Shown here piece after piece: positions 18,953 through 27,107 of a stretch of DNA of 64,000 nucleotides (within the stretch, counting starts at the first letter, position 1; every line of letters begins with the position of its first letter). The notes under the pieces are model-generated. The model ran no database searches, was not told where the DNA came from, and was given only the letters and a program-made list of their open reading frames with translations. Position numbers and translations under genes: made by a program. Source of the DNA: Chloroflexota bacterium (lineage in GTDB: Bacteria; Chloroflexota; Dehalococcoidia; JABGRK01). Location: the NCBI GenBank assembly GCA_018648325.1, contig JABGRK010000012.1, positions 132,159-196,158 of the forward strand, in the 5' to 3' direction.

Positions 18953-18966
18953 ACCACTATGGAAAC
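18953..18966. promoter_or_regulatory. second MarR operator-like site O2
   Basis: ACCACTATGGAAAC contains the exact 12-bp reverse complement of the half and centre of the palindrome at 18418-18434. One half-site is degenerate. It lies in the short gap between marR and the MMPL gene and would give the exporter a second point of control. Confidence 0.55.
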
Positions 18967-18995
18967 AAAATGACAAATATTGGAAGAGGAACTGG

Positions 18996-21404
18996 ATGAA
19001 CCGCTTTTTTAACAGACTGGGACACATAATAGAAAACAAGTATATCTGGGTGCTGGTTATTGCCGGATTGCTGGTGGTAAGTGCCTTTTATGGAATGACC
19101 CGCATCAAGATGGAATCAGGCATGGGCTCCTTTCTGCCGGCCGACAATCCGGTACAGATAGATTACGAGAAGTTCACAGATGACTTTGGGGACGAGCAGG
19201 TAATTGTTTTGCTTTCTGCTGACAGTATTGAAGAGTTACTCTCGGCCCAGAATCTTCAGGCGATGAAGGACATTGAAGATGACGTCCAGGGCAATAATGA
19301 ACTGGAAGATGTTACGACGATAGGTCCGGCTTTTCTGCTCAATCAAGCGATAACACAGATGGAGAAGTGGGATGCGTCGCCTGATCCATCTCCGATAACT
19401 TTACCGAACCCGCTTCCGACGTGGCCACCCGATATGGATATGATTGAAGACATTAGGTCTATCCCTCTGTTTGGCGAAGGGTTTGGCCAGATGGTTGTGG
19501 ACAATACGGAAAGCGAGGAAAAAGAGCAAAAGGCCCACGCCATTATAGTTGTTTCATCCAATACCGATTTTATGTCTAAAAACATTAAAATTACTGGTGA
19601 TGCGATCAAAAAGGCGGTTGCAGATTCCGGCTTTGTTGGCGATGAGCCGGTTATTACCGGTGGTCCCCTGATTATGGATGAGGTTCAGGGTATGATGTCG
19701 GGCAATTTGATAGTGATGATGGTTTTGGCCATCTTTTTACTGTTTGTTCTGCTGGCGGTAATCTTCAAGGTGCGAGGTGTTTTTATTTGGCGCTGGTTGC
19801 CGCTGGGTGTGGTGCTTATCGGTCTCATATATACACTTGGTACTATGGGGTACCTCAGTGTTCCGCTAACCATGGTTTCTATGGCGGTATTTCCCGTGAT
19901 GTTGGGGCTTGGCATTGACTACGGTATTCAGTTGCATAACCGCTATGACGAGGACAGCATTGATAAATCGCCGGCGCAGGCCATTATTCATGCAGTTACC
20001 CATATGGGGCCGGCCGTTGGAGTTGCGCTTATCGCCAGTTGTCTGGGCCTGGCTGCCATGTTCTTCTCGCCGATGCTGATGGTAAGAGACTTTGGTTTGA
20101 TGCTGATGATTGGTATGGTTGCCAGTTATATTGTAGCCATGTTCCCGTTACCGGTCATTTTATACTGGTTTCATCGTCGCAAGCACAACAACAATGGTAA
20201 CGGCAAAGCAGAAGCCAAGCAAATCAACGTAGAAAGCCATAAGATGGGCTTTCTTGAAAAAGGATTGCGTCGCATTGCACCGCGCATAATAAGGTCGCCC
20301 AAGATAATTCTACCTATTGCACTGATTCTGGCGGCGGGTGGAGTGGTGGCCGACTACAATTTAGATGTCTCATTTGATGAAACCGAGTTTCTTTCTGAAA
20401 GCTCACCTGTTATGCAAAAGATAAACAAGCTTGCTGAGGTCGTTGAGGGGATGGCAGTCATTAATATTCTGGTTGAAGGCGATGATCTTGCCAACCCTGA
20501 AACTATGGACTGGATGCTGGGCATTAAGCAGGAAATTATGGATGACAAAGCGTTAGGTGACAGCGACATTAAGTATGTTGATAACGTAAATACTATCGCT
20601 GACACGGTTAAGCAGATAGAGGGTGGCAATATGCCAACAGATGTTGCCGCACTCAGATTAGTTCTGGAGGGGATTGACGTTGGACAGAAGAGCAATCTGG
20701 TGGTTTTGGCAGACGACGGGGTAAAGTACAGGGCAGCCAATATCATAGTTGCGGTAACCGAATGGGATATTGAGATTATTCCGGGAATCAGGGATAAGTT
20801 AATCGGGTATGCGGACAATCGTCCTGATGGCGTGAGTGTTGCCGTCACAGGTACTCAAATACTAAGTGCTGAGATAAAAGATGCTATGACCAGCAGTCGG
20901 TCGAAGATAACTTTTTATAGCATTGGGTTTATTCTTCTCGGATTGTTTTTAATGTTCAGGTTTGATATTTTGAATGCGATTATAGCTACACTGCCGGTGG
21001 TTCTGATTGTCGGTTGGTCGGCACTGACCATGTACGTGCTGGGTATGAATTACACTCCGCTTACCGCTGCACTGGGAGCGATGGCTATAGCTATAGGCGT
21101 TGAGTTTACCATATTGCTGATGAGCCGTTACTACGAGGAACGTGGCAAAGGTAATGCTCCTGCGGAGGCGATGACCATGGCCATGACCAAGATAGGGCGA
21201 GCTATAGCTGCCTCGGCACTGACTACCATAGGCGGATTTGCCGCACTGTTGTTTGCCTTTGATTTCCTCATACTACAGGATTTCGGCGTTATTACCATGA
21301 TAAACGTGTTCTTTGCACTGGCGGTGACCATATTTGTGCTGCCTTCGCTGGTGGTGATAATGGATAAATGGAAGATGAGACGCAAACAGGCGCGTATCGA
21401 GTAG
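18996..21404 (+). CDS. MMPL/HAE3-type RND superfamily transporter
   Basis: An 802-residue inner-membrane protein with the duplicated RND layout: one helix at ~17-37, a large external domain, then a block of five helices at ~240-395, and the same arrangement repeated with a helix at ~435 and a block at ~640-795. The motif GLGIDYGIQLHNRYDED in the first half and AIAIGVEFTILLMSRYYEERG in the second carry the conserved acidic residues of proton-coupled RND helices. The length and lack of a separate adaptor fit the HAE3/MMPL group, which exports hopanoids, lipids or hydrophobic toxins. AGAGGA precedes the ATG. It is controlled by the MarR protein encoded just upstream (inferred). Confidence 0.9.
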   Translation: MNRFFNRLGHIIENKYIWVLVIAGLLVVSAFYGMTRIKMESGMGSFLPADNPVQIDYEKFTDDFGDEQVIVLLSADSIEELLSAQNLQAMKDIEDDVQGNNELEDVTTIGPAFLLNQAITQMEKWDASPDPSPITLPNPLPTWPPDMDMIEDIRSIPLFGEGFGQMVVDNTESEEKEQKAHAIIVVSSNTDFMSKNIKITGDAIKKAVADSGFVGDEPVITGGPLIMDEVQGMMSGNLIVMMVLAIFLLFVLLAVIFKVRGVFIWRWLPLGVVLIGLIYTLGTMGYLSVPLTMVSMAVFPVMLGLGIDYGIQLHNRYDEDSIDKSPAQAIIHAVTHMGPAVGVALIASCLGLAAMFFSPMLMVRDFGLMLMIGMVASYIVAMFPLPVILYWFHRRKHNNNGNGKAEAKQINVESHKMGFLEKGLRRIAPRIIRSPKIILPIALILAAGGVVADYNLDVSFDETEFLSESSPVMQKINKLAEVVEGMAVINILVEGDDLANPETMDWMLGIKQEIMDDKALGDSDIKYVDNVNTIADTVKQIEGGNMPTDVAALRLVLEGIDVGQKSNLVVLADDGVKYRAANIIVAVTEWDIEIIPGIRDKLIGYADNRPDGVSVAVTGTQILSAEIKDAMTSSRSKITFYSIGFILLGLFLMFRFDILNAIIATLPVVLIVGWSALTMYVLGMNYTPLTAALGAMAIAIGVEFTILLMSRYYEERGKGNAPAEAMTMAMTKIGRAIAASALTTIGGFAALLFAFDFLILQDFGVITMINVFFALAVTIFVLPSLVVIMDKWKMRRKQARIE

Positions 21405-21427
21405 TCATCATTTGTATTATAAGATCA

Positions 21428-21452
21428 AAAGGGCTCCTTTACGGAGCCCTTT
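21428..21452. terminator. bidirectional intrinsic terminator
   Basis: AAAGGGCTCC and GGAGCCCTTT form a 10-bp stem with a TTTAC loop, flanked by T-rich sequence on both strands. It separates the MMPL gene from the converging DinB-like gene. Confidence 0.92.
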
Positions 21453-21456
21453 CTTT

Positions 21457-21984
21457 TTATATTGGTAGCCAGCCTTTACCAGCAATGAGGCCACGTACAT
21501 AAGAAGCTTGGCCCGAGTGCTGCAGCCCTTCCTCCAGCAGGCTGATCAGGCGTACTCCGACAGTAGGCGTTGGTGTGAACCATGACTCATCAAGTTCACG
21601 GTCAAGGTCGGCTTCAGAGAGCGAGTTTATATAGTCTTTTGCGCGATTTAATACGGCATGGTGATAGTCGAGCAGGATTCTGGTATCGGGCGATTTAAAT
21701 GCTGCTACCTGCTCCGGCGTATGTTTGAATCCCGAATCCGCCGGATCGGCAGGACGGTTGAATTTCTCATACCATTTGTCTTTCATCCATAGCTGATCCT
21801 GATCGCTTAAACTGGCGATGTTACGGTCGCGTCCGCGGGATAAATGCCAGCACAGCCAGCCAATGGTGTTTGTGTCTGAGCTTGGCTGCTGGTTGATTTC
21901 CTTTTCCGTGAGTCCGTCAAGCGTTCGTTTTATTGATTGCTCCACTCGTTCATATCCATCGATAAGTAATTGCTGCCAGTTCAT
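21457..21984 (-). CDS. DinB/DUF664-like four-helix protein
   Basis: A 175-residue protein of the DinB superfamily, a four-helix bundle with a metal site built from three histidines. Candidates are His in GWLCWHLSRGRDRN (~residue 48), in DYHHAVLNRAK (~127) and in EEGLQHSGQASYVRGLI (~155). Some relatives are bacillithiol- or mycothiol-dependent transferases, but the substrate here is unknown. It starts 11 bp after the stop of the upstream DUF1284 gene, so the two are probably co-transcribed. Confidence 0.75.
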   Translation of the reverse strand: MNWQQLLIDGYERVEQSIKRTLDGLTEKEINQQPSSDTNTIGWLCWHLSRGRDRNIASLSDQDQLWMKDKWYEKFNRPADPADSGFKHTPEQVAAFKSPDTRILLDYHHAVLNRAKDYINSLSEADLDRELDESWFTPTPTVGVRLISLLEEGLQHSGQASYVRGLIAGKGWLPI

Positions 21985-21995
21985 ACCTAGCCTCC

Positions 21996-22397
21996 TTATT
22001 TAAGGTAATCGGGGAGTTTTTTCGGGTCACATTTGTCGGCCCGGCTATATGGGCACCTGTTTGCACAGAAATCAAGGGGTGCATTTTTCTTGATCAGACG
22101 TTTTACCTTGTCGATCTTTATTGTCTGCCCATACTCAATATCCAGCCCCCGGAGTATTTTCGCATCCCATTTTCTGACCTGAGTTTCATCGCCATTGGGG
22201 TGAGTGCACGCGTCTCCATCGAAATAAGCACACGGCGTACAAAGCATGTCCGGGCCCTCGGTTACCTCTACCTCACCTTTTTCTTGCCTGAATGCTTCTT
22301 CTATCTGCTGTCGGGCGATCAGATAATCCTGACCTCTTTCCGGATCGGTAAGTCCCAGTATATGAAAACAATAGATATGATGTGGTCGCAACCTCAT
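21996..22397 (-). CDS. DUF1284 protein, cysteine-rich
   Basis: A 133-residue protein beginning MRLRPHHIYCFHILG, the characteristic RPHH N-terminus of DUF1284. Cysteines occur as MLCTPCAYFDGDAC (~residues 52-63) and FCANRCPYSRADKC near the C-terminus, suggesting an iron-sulfur or zinc site. The function is not known. It sits upstream of the DinB-like gene in a probable two-gene operon. Confidence 0.75.
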   Translation of the reverse strand: MRLRPHHIYCFHILGLTDPERGQDYLIARQQIEEAFRQEKGEVEVTEGPDMLCTPCAYFDGDACTHPNGDETQVRKWDAKILRGLDIEYGQTIKIDKVKRLIKKNAPLDFCANRCPYSRADKCDPKKLPDYLK

Positions 22398-22624
22398 TTT
22401 TTTGTATTCTACTCCGTTTCGCTTAAGTTCATGTCGCGGTTATATACGTAGATTGTCGTTTGTTGCTTAGTAAGAATGTTTTTGATCTCTTCTTTTTAGG
22501 TTTCTCATGATTATATGACTTTTGCGCTCTGTTGACCATATCTAGTAATATGAACTTGGATACTGTATGAACGGATGACTATATAGCCCTGATACTGTTC
22601 TTGAGACGTGTTACGACCAAAAAT

Positions 22625-22653
22625 GAACTTTTTTTCGCAATTTGGCGTATATA
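22625..22653 (+). promoter_or_regulatory. ECF-type promoter of sigma module 1
   Basis: GAACTT (-35 like, in a TGAACTTTTTTT run) and CGTATATA (-10 like) are separated by 15 bp. The same pair with identical 15-bp spacing precedes the PD40 lipoprotein gene at 28661-28689; even the ATTTGGCGTATATA block is shared. The GAAC core is typical of ECF sigma -35 elements. This suggests autoregulation. Confidence 0.65.
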
Positions 22654-22683
22654 GTAACAGGGGTAAGATAAGGAGAATAAAGC

Positions 22684-23214
22684 TTGGCGAAGCGCATCGG
22701 GTTGGACGATTTCGATAAGATCTTTCAACAGTACAAGGACATGGTATTTAAAACCGCGTACTTGACGGTAGGAAACGTGCAGGAGGCTGAGGATATATTG
22801 CAAGAGGTTTTTTTAAAGGTGTATGAGTCGGGCGGGACGTTTGATCCGGCTAAGGGTAGCATGAGTACTTGGCTGCACCGTATCACCGTTAACCACTGCA
22901 TATCGGGAAAGCGCAAAAAACGCCTTACCTCTTATTCCAGCGATGAGATGATGGAAGAAAGCGGCTTTGATATAGCCGATGTGACAGCCGAAGTTCCCGG
23001 GGAAATGCTGATAGAGCAGGAAGAGTGTTCAGAGATGTGGCAAGCGATCAACTCCATCGATAAGAAGCATCGTGCTGTATTAGCACTGAGATATTTTGAC
23101 GGTCTTTCTTACGATGAAATTGCCCGAGCACTGAATATGCCGCTGGGAACAGTAAAATCAAGGCTTAACGTGGCCATCAAAAACTTACGAAGCCAGATGG
23201 CCAAAGGTGAGTGA
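22684..23214 (+). CDS. ECF RNA polymerase sigma factor (module 1)
   Basis: A 176-residue group 4 sigma factor. Region 2 contains YKDMVFKTAYLTVGNVQEAEDILQ with the D-x-x-Q-E-V-F helix (ILQEVFLKVYE) and the region 2.4-like STWLHRITVN. Region 4 has HRAVLALRYFDGLSYDEIA and LNMPLGTVKSRLNVAIKNLR, the -35 recognition helix-turn-helix. Translation starts at TTG 22684 with AAGGAGAA just upstream. The next gene encodes its zinc-finger anti-sigma factor and overlaps or abuts the stop. Related sigma genes lie at 38964-39500 and 42440-42970. Confidence 0.92.
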   Translation: MAKRIGLDDFDKIFQQYKDMVFKTAYLTVGNVQEAEDILQEVFLKVYESGGTFDPAKGSMSTWLHRITVNHCISGKRKKRLTSYSSDEMMEESGFDIADVTAEVPGEMLIEQEECSEMWQAINSIDKKHRAVLALRYFDGLSYDEIARALNMPLGTVKSRLNVAIKNLRSQMAKGE

Positions 23215-23218
23215 CAAG

Positions 23219-24268
23219 ATGAATTGCGAACATATAAAAGAACAATTGCTCAGTTATATTAATAATGAATTAGATGCTAGCGAGCGGGAAAATATTGAAA
23301 GCCACTTTTTTGTGTGCCCTACATGTAAGGGCGAGATGGAGGCTCTTGCTGCAACCGAATCAAAGCTTCGCCAAGTATACGGTACGGTTGCGGCAGGGGT
23401 CTCTCCATCGCCCGGGGTCTTAAGTGAGATAAGGCAGGAAGTGGCAAGGCGCGAGCGCTCCCGTTCCACTCTTAGGGGTTGGATTGGTTTGCAGTTGAGA
23501 CAGACCTTTGCCAGATTCAATTGGCGCCGTCCTGTGCGACAGACGGCATTTGCCGGTAGTGTGGCAATGATCTGCCTCGCTGTGATTATGTTTAACAGGG
23601 GGCCAGGCAGTGAGCAGCTGTCAAATTCCGATTCTTTAAGCTTCGCATGGACGGCTAATGAGCAGGCGGCTATAGATATAGCCCTGAATGATCCCAGCGT
23701 GCAGGCCATGCTGGACGGTGAGGGAGTTGTGTATGAAGTTATACCCGTTAATGGTAACGGGACTACTGAAAAATATAAGGTTGCATTTTTTGATGTTGAT
23801 GAAGACGTAGCTGATGATATTAGCGAGAGAGGCTGGGACTCATATTCGGCCCCCAGTACTTATTCGGATGGGGTTGCTGTACCTCTTTCTGGAGAACTGG
23901 CATTTGATGCGTCAAACAATGCGATTGTGGACATAGAGGCTAACTCGGTGCTTCAATCTCATTCCAATAAAAATGCTGGTGCCAGTGTTTGGCTTAGTAC
24001 CGAGCAGATAGAGGAAGCGGCAGATATAGCTGTGTCCTACGGTAGCCTTGGGTCGGAGGCGGTTACTAATGGGGCGCTATCGATTGATTCGGAGGCGGAG
24101 GTACTTGTTAGAAACGTAACTCAGTTTAACGTTTATGATTCCTATTCCAACTCATTTAGTGACGAAATGGAGGTTTGGGTAAGGCTAACTATTGACGAAA
24201 CATCGTATTTTGCACAGGTTGATTTGGAAGAGGACAACGTGGTTAAGCTGATTGAAGGAGGAGAGTAA
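23219..24268 (+). CDS. zinc-finger anti-sigma factor with external domain (module 1)
   Basis: A 349-residue membrane anti-sigma factor. The zf-HC2 domain has C3, H29, C33 and C36 in MNCEHIKEQ ... ESHFFVCPTC, the redox/zinc fold that clamps ECF sigma factors. One membrane helix lies at about residues 108-125 (FAGSVAMICLAVIMF), followed by ~215 external residues rich in acidic and Ser/Asn residues, with no domain I recognise. The ATG at 23219 is chosen because MNC begins all three anti-sigma proteins in the window and AGGTGAG lies upstream; a GTG at 23207 would overlap the sigma stop. The stop overlaps the start of the propeller lipoprotein. Confidence 0.85.
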   Translation: MNCEHIKEQLLSYINNELDASERENIESHFFVCPTCKGEMEALAATESKLRQVYGTVAAGVSPSPGVLSEIRQEVARRERSRSTLRGWIGLQLRQTFARFNWRRPVRQTAFAGSVAMICLAVIMFNRGPGSEQLSNSDSLSFAWTANEQAAIDIALNDPSVQAMLDGEGVVYEVIPVNGNGTTEKYKVAFFDVDEDVADDISERGWDSYSAPSTYSDGVAVPLSGELAFDASNNAIVDIEANSVLQSHSNKNAGASVWLSTEQIEEAADIAVSYGSLGSEAVTNGALSIDSEAEVLVRNVTQFNVYDSYSNSFSDEMEVWVRLTIDETSYFAQVDLEEDNVVKLIEGGE

Positions 24269-26322
24269 TGGTAACTACCAGAGTTAAAAAAACATTGTTA
24301 ATTATTCTGGCTTGTGTTGGGATTATTGCTCAGGCGATGTTTGTTATGGCCTGTGATGTGCCGGCTGTAGGGGAAAACCAGATGCAACAGTTTTCCTCGC
24401 AAACTGAGTTAGAACAAACGCTTGAGCAGATGCGTTCTAATAAGTCTGGCGGCTGGAATAGTTATGATTCAGGGGGCATTCGCACATTTGGTAATCCTTT
24501 TGTTAATGGGGCTGTGATGGAATCTACAGATTCTACGATGGGTCCACAAGGGGCTGAAGGGACTGCAGGCGCTGCAGGGGATGATGGTTCAGTGCCGGGT
24601 ACCTATTCGCAGACCAATAATCAGGTTGTGGATGTGGACGAGGCCGACATAGTTAAAACCGATGGTAGCTATATTTACTACAGCGCAGGTCAAACGATTT
24701 ACATTTTGAGGGCGTATCCGGCTGATCAGGCCGAGATAGTATCCAAGATAGAGTTAGATGGGAACCCCTATCAACTTTTTGTAAACGACGACAGACTTGT
24801 GGTATTTGAATACCCTTCATATTCCTGGTACGGTGAATATGATCTGTACGTTGAAGATGCTAAGCATGGAGGTTCATTTGTTAGCAGTCAATATGTGAAA
24901 GTGTATGATATATCTGACAGGGCCAATCCTGAACTGGTAAGGGATATATCCACCAGCGGTAATTACGTAAGCTCGAGAATGATAGGCGATTATGTTTACA
25001 TGGTGATGAACGAGTATGCTTATGATTATAGTCGTGAAGATATAAACCTTCCCCAGATAAAGGTGGATAACGACGTTATTACTGTTCCGGCAACAGATAT
25101 TTACTATCCGGACATTATCGATGAAAGTGGCTATGGCTTTACCACGATTGTGGCCATAAACTTGAGTGATGATGACGCAGCACCGGATTATACGTCAATG
25201 CTTTTAGGCGCAAGTGGGGCAGTATATGTTTCCACAGATAACATTTATATAAGCCTGCAAAAGTATCTTCCCACCGGCAGTGTAACTCAGATTCACCGCT
25301 TCAGTGTTATCGATGGCGATGTGATTTACAGAGCAGCTGGTGAAGTTCCCGGCTGGCTTCTGAATCAATTTTCCATGGATGAGTACAACGGATACTTCAG
25401 GGTAGTAACTACCTCAAACGGCTTGGCTACAGGAACCACGCGGACGGACGTTATCACAGAGGATGGAGTTACCACAAGTGCGCCCGCGCCTATAGATGTA
25501 GAGATAGATAGCTGGACCACCAAAAACAACCTGTACGTTTTGGATATGGACATGGATGTGGTGGGCAAGGTGGAAGATTTGGCACCTGGCGAACGTATCT
25601 ATTCGGCGCGTTTTATGGGCGGTAGAGGTTATATGGTTACTTTCAGGCAGGTTGATCCGCTGTTTGCCATTGATCTTTCTGATCCGTACGATCCACAGGT
25701 GATGGGCGAACTAAAGATAACAGGGTACTCCGATTACCTGCATCCATATGATGAGAATCACCTTATCGGAATAGGCAAGGAGGCTACTGAACAAGGTAGA
25801 TTCCTGGGAATGAAGATTGCGCTGTTTGACGTAAGTGATATTAGCAATCCTCAACAAATCAGCGTATATGAGATTGGCGATAGAGGAACAGAATCACCTG
25901 CGCTGCATGACCACAAGGCGTTTCTGCTTGATACGGAAAGAAATGTGATGATAATCCCCGTTTCAATAGCGGAGGTTTATTCCGGTAATAATGCTGAGTG
26001 GTGGAACAGTCAGTATGTGTGGCAGGGAGCCATGGTCTTTGATATTTCGCCAGAGGATGGTATTGATCTGAAAGGCGGGATTTCTCACTACAGTGAAGGG
26101 CTGCCTGAGAATTACTATGGTTATAATGGGGGCTATGATGTTAAGAGGTCTCTCTATATAGACGACGTGTTGTATACTATGTCCGATGGCAAGATGAAGA
26201 TGAACGACTTTGACTCGCTAGATTACATAAATCAGGTGGCGCTTGAGGATGTGGATACAACGAATAATCCTGTTGGTATAGATGACGGAATACGAATGCC
26301 TCTTATGCCTATGATAGATTAA
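24268..26322 (+). CDS. beta-propeller lipoprotein (PF09826-like), module 1
   Basis: A 684-residue secreted protein. The N-terminus has a basic start, a hydrophobic stretch and a lipobox-like VMAC at about residue 29. The motif TNNQVVDVDEADIVKTDGSY is the signature of the Beta_propel family PF09826. Blades repeat phrases such as VYDISDRANPELVRD, FAIDLSDPYDPQVMGE and FDVSDISNPQQISV. A short Gly/Ala collagen-like linker (PQGAEGTAGAAGDDGS) lies near residue 92. It starts at the anti-sigma stop, so it belongs to the same operon and may act as the extracytoplasmic partner or ligand sensor of that anti-sigma factor (inference). Confidence 0.85.
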   Translation: MVTTRVKKTLLIILACVGIIAQAMFVMACDVPAVGENQMQQFSSQTELEQTLEQMRSNKSGGWNSYDSGGIRTFGNPFVNGAVMESTDSTMGPQGAEGTAGAAGDDGSVPGTYSQTNNQVVDVDEADIVKTDGSYIYYSAGQTIYILRAYPADQAEIVSKIELDGNPYQLFVNDDRLVVFEYPSYSWYGEYDLYVEDAKHGGSFVSSQYVKVYDISDRANPELVRDISTSGNYVSSRMIGDYVYMVMNEYAYDYSREDINLPQIKVDNDVITVPATDIYYPDIIDESGYGFTTIVAINLSDDDAAPDYTSMLLGASGAVYVSTDNIYISLQKYLPTGSVTQIHRFSVIDGDVIYRAAGEVPGWLLNQFSMDEYNGYFRVVTTSNGLATGTTRTDVITEDGVTTSAPAPIDVEIDSWTTKNNLYVLDMDMDVVGKVEDLAPGERIYSARFMGGRGYMVTFRQVDPLFAIDLSDPYDPQVMGELKITGYSDYLHPYDENHLIGIGKEATEQGRFLGMKIALFDVSDISNPQQISVYEIGDRGTESPALHDHKAFLLDTERNVMIIPVSIAEVYSGNNAEWWNSQYVWQGAMVFDISPEDGIDLKGGISHYSEGLPENYYGYNGGYDVKRSLYIDDVLYTMSDGKMKMNDFDSLDYINQVALEDVDTTNNPVGIDDGIRMPLMPMID

Positions 26323-26349
26323 ACTGGTTTGTGTTTTATTATACAAAGG

Positions 26350-26383
26350 AGGGAGTTTGCTTGAGCACTTAAGCAAACTCCCT
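26350..26383. terminator. intrinsic terminator between convergent operons
   Basis: GGGAGTTTGCTT and AAGCAAACTCCC form a 12-bp stem around an 8-nt loop, followed by TCTTACTTTT. It ends the sigma module 1 operon and faces the LOG-family gene. Confidence 0.88.
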
Positions 26384-26390
26384 CTTACTT

Positions 26391-27077
26391 TTATTTATCA
26401 TCCAGCGCTGGTTTGCCCATAAGTTCCTGTTTGTTATACCACTGCTCAACTGCATCGGTAACCTCGTCAGGGTGATCACAGACGCGCAGCAGGGAAAAGT
26501 CCTCATATGATATAAATCCCTTGGCCAGAACAGTGTGCCTGAGCCAGTCCAGGAAGCCCTTCCAGTAATCGCTGTCAAAAAGTATTACCGGAAATGGCTT
26601 TATTTTGTGTGTCTGCATAAGTGTAAGTACCTCGGAAAGCTCGTCCATTGTGCCAAGTCCGCCCGGGAATATGATAAAGGCAGAGGCGTATTTTACCAGC
26701 ATTACCTTGCGTATAAAGAAGTGGTCAAAGCTAACCGATTTTGTGGTGTAGGCATTGACGTTCTGTTCTTCAGGAAGCTCGATATTGAGTCCAACGGAAG
26801 TAGCCCCAGCTTCCATAGCACCCTTGTTTCCTGCTTCCATAACACCGGGGCCGCCGCCTGTGATAATGGCGAATCCCATCTCTCCCAGCTTCTTGGCTGT
26901 TTGCTCGATCTGTTTGTACAGCACTGTGTCCCGTTTAAGGCGAGCGCTGCCGTAGATAGTAACTGCCGGTTCGATACCGGACAACTTGTCAAATCCCTCT
27001 ACAAATTCGCCAATGAGGCGGAACATTCGCCAGGAGTCTTCTTTTACCAGATCATTTATTTCGTATCCGTTGGGCAT
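26391..27077 (-). CDS. LOG/TIGR00730 family Rossmann-fold protein
   Basis: A 228-residue member of the lysine decarboxylase-like LOG group. The two signatures are GGGPGVMEAGNKGAMEAG and FPGGLGTMDELSE, which in characterised members form the site of a nucleoside 5'-monophosphate phosphoribohydrolase (cytokinin activation type). The bacterial physiological substrate is often AMP, but is not certain here. The ATG at 27077 is chosen because GGAGGTT precedes it; a 10-residue upstream extension is unsupported. It follows the beta-CASP hydrolase gene by 30 bp and is probably co-transcribed with it. Confidence 0.85.
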   Translation of the reverse strand: MPNGYEINDLVKEDSWRMFRLIGEFVEGFDKLSGIEPAVTIYGSARLKRDTVLYKQIEQTAKKLGEMGFAIITGGGPGVMEAGNKGAMEAGATSVGLNIELPEEQNVNAYTTKSVSFDHFFIRKVMLVKYASAFIIFPGGLGTMDELSEVLTLMQTHKIKPFPVILFDSDYWKGFLDWLRHTVLAKGFISYEDFSLLRVCDHPDEVTDAVEQWYNKQELMGKPALDDK

Positions 27078-27107
27078 GATAACCTCCGTATGAACCTGTT
27101 TAAGCAA

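Noticed and set aside
24520..24600. Collagen-like domain in the propeller lipoprotein
   Set aside because: The Gly-rich stretch is only about 20 residues and irregular; it is a linker rather than a collagen helix.
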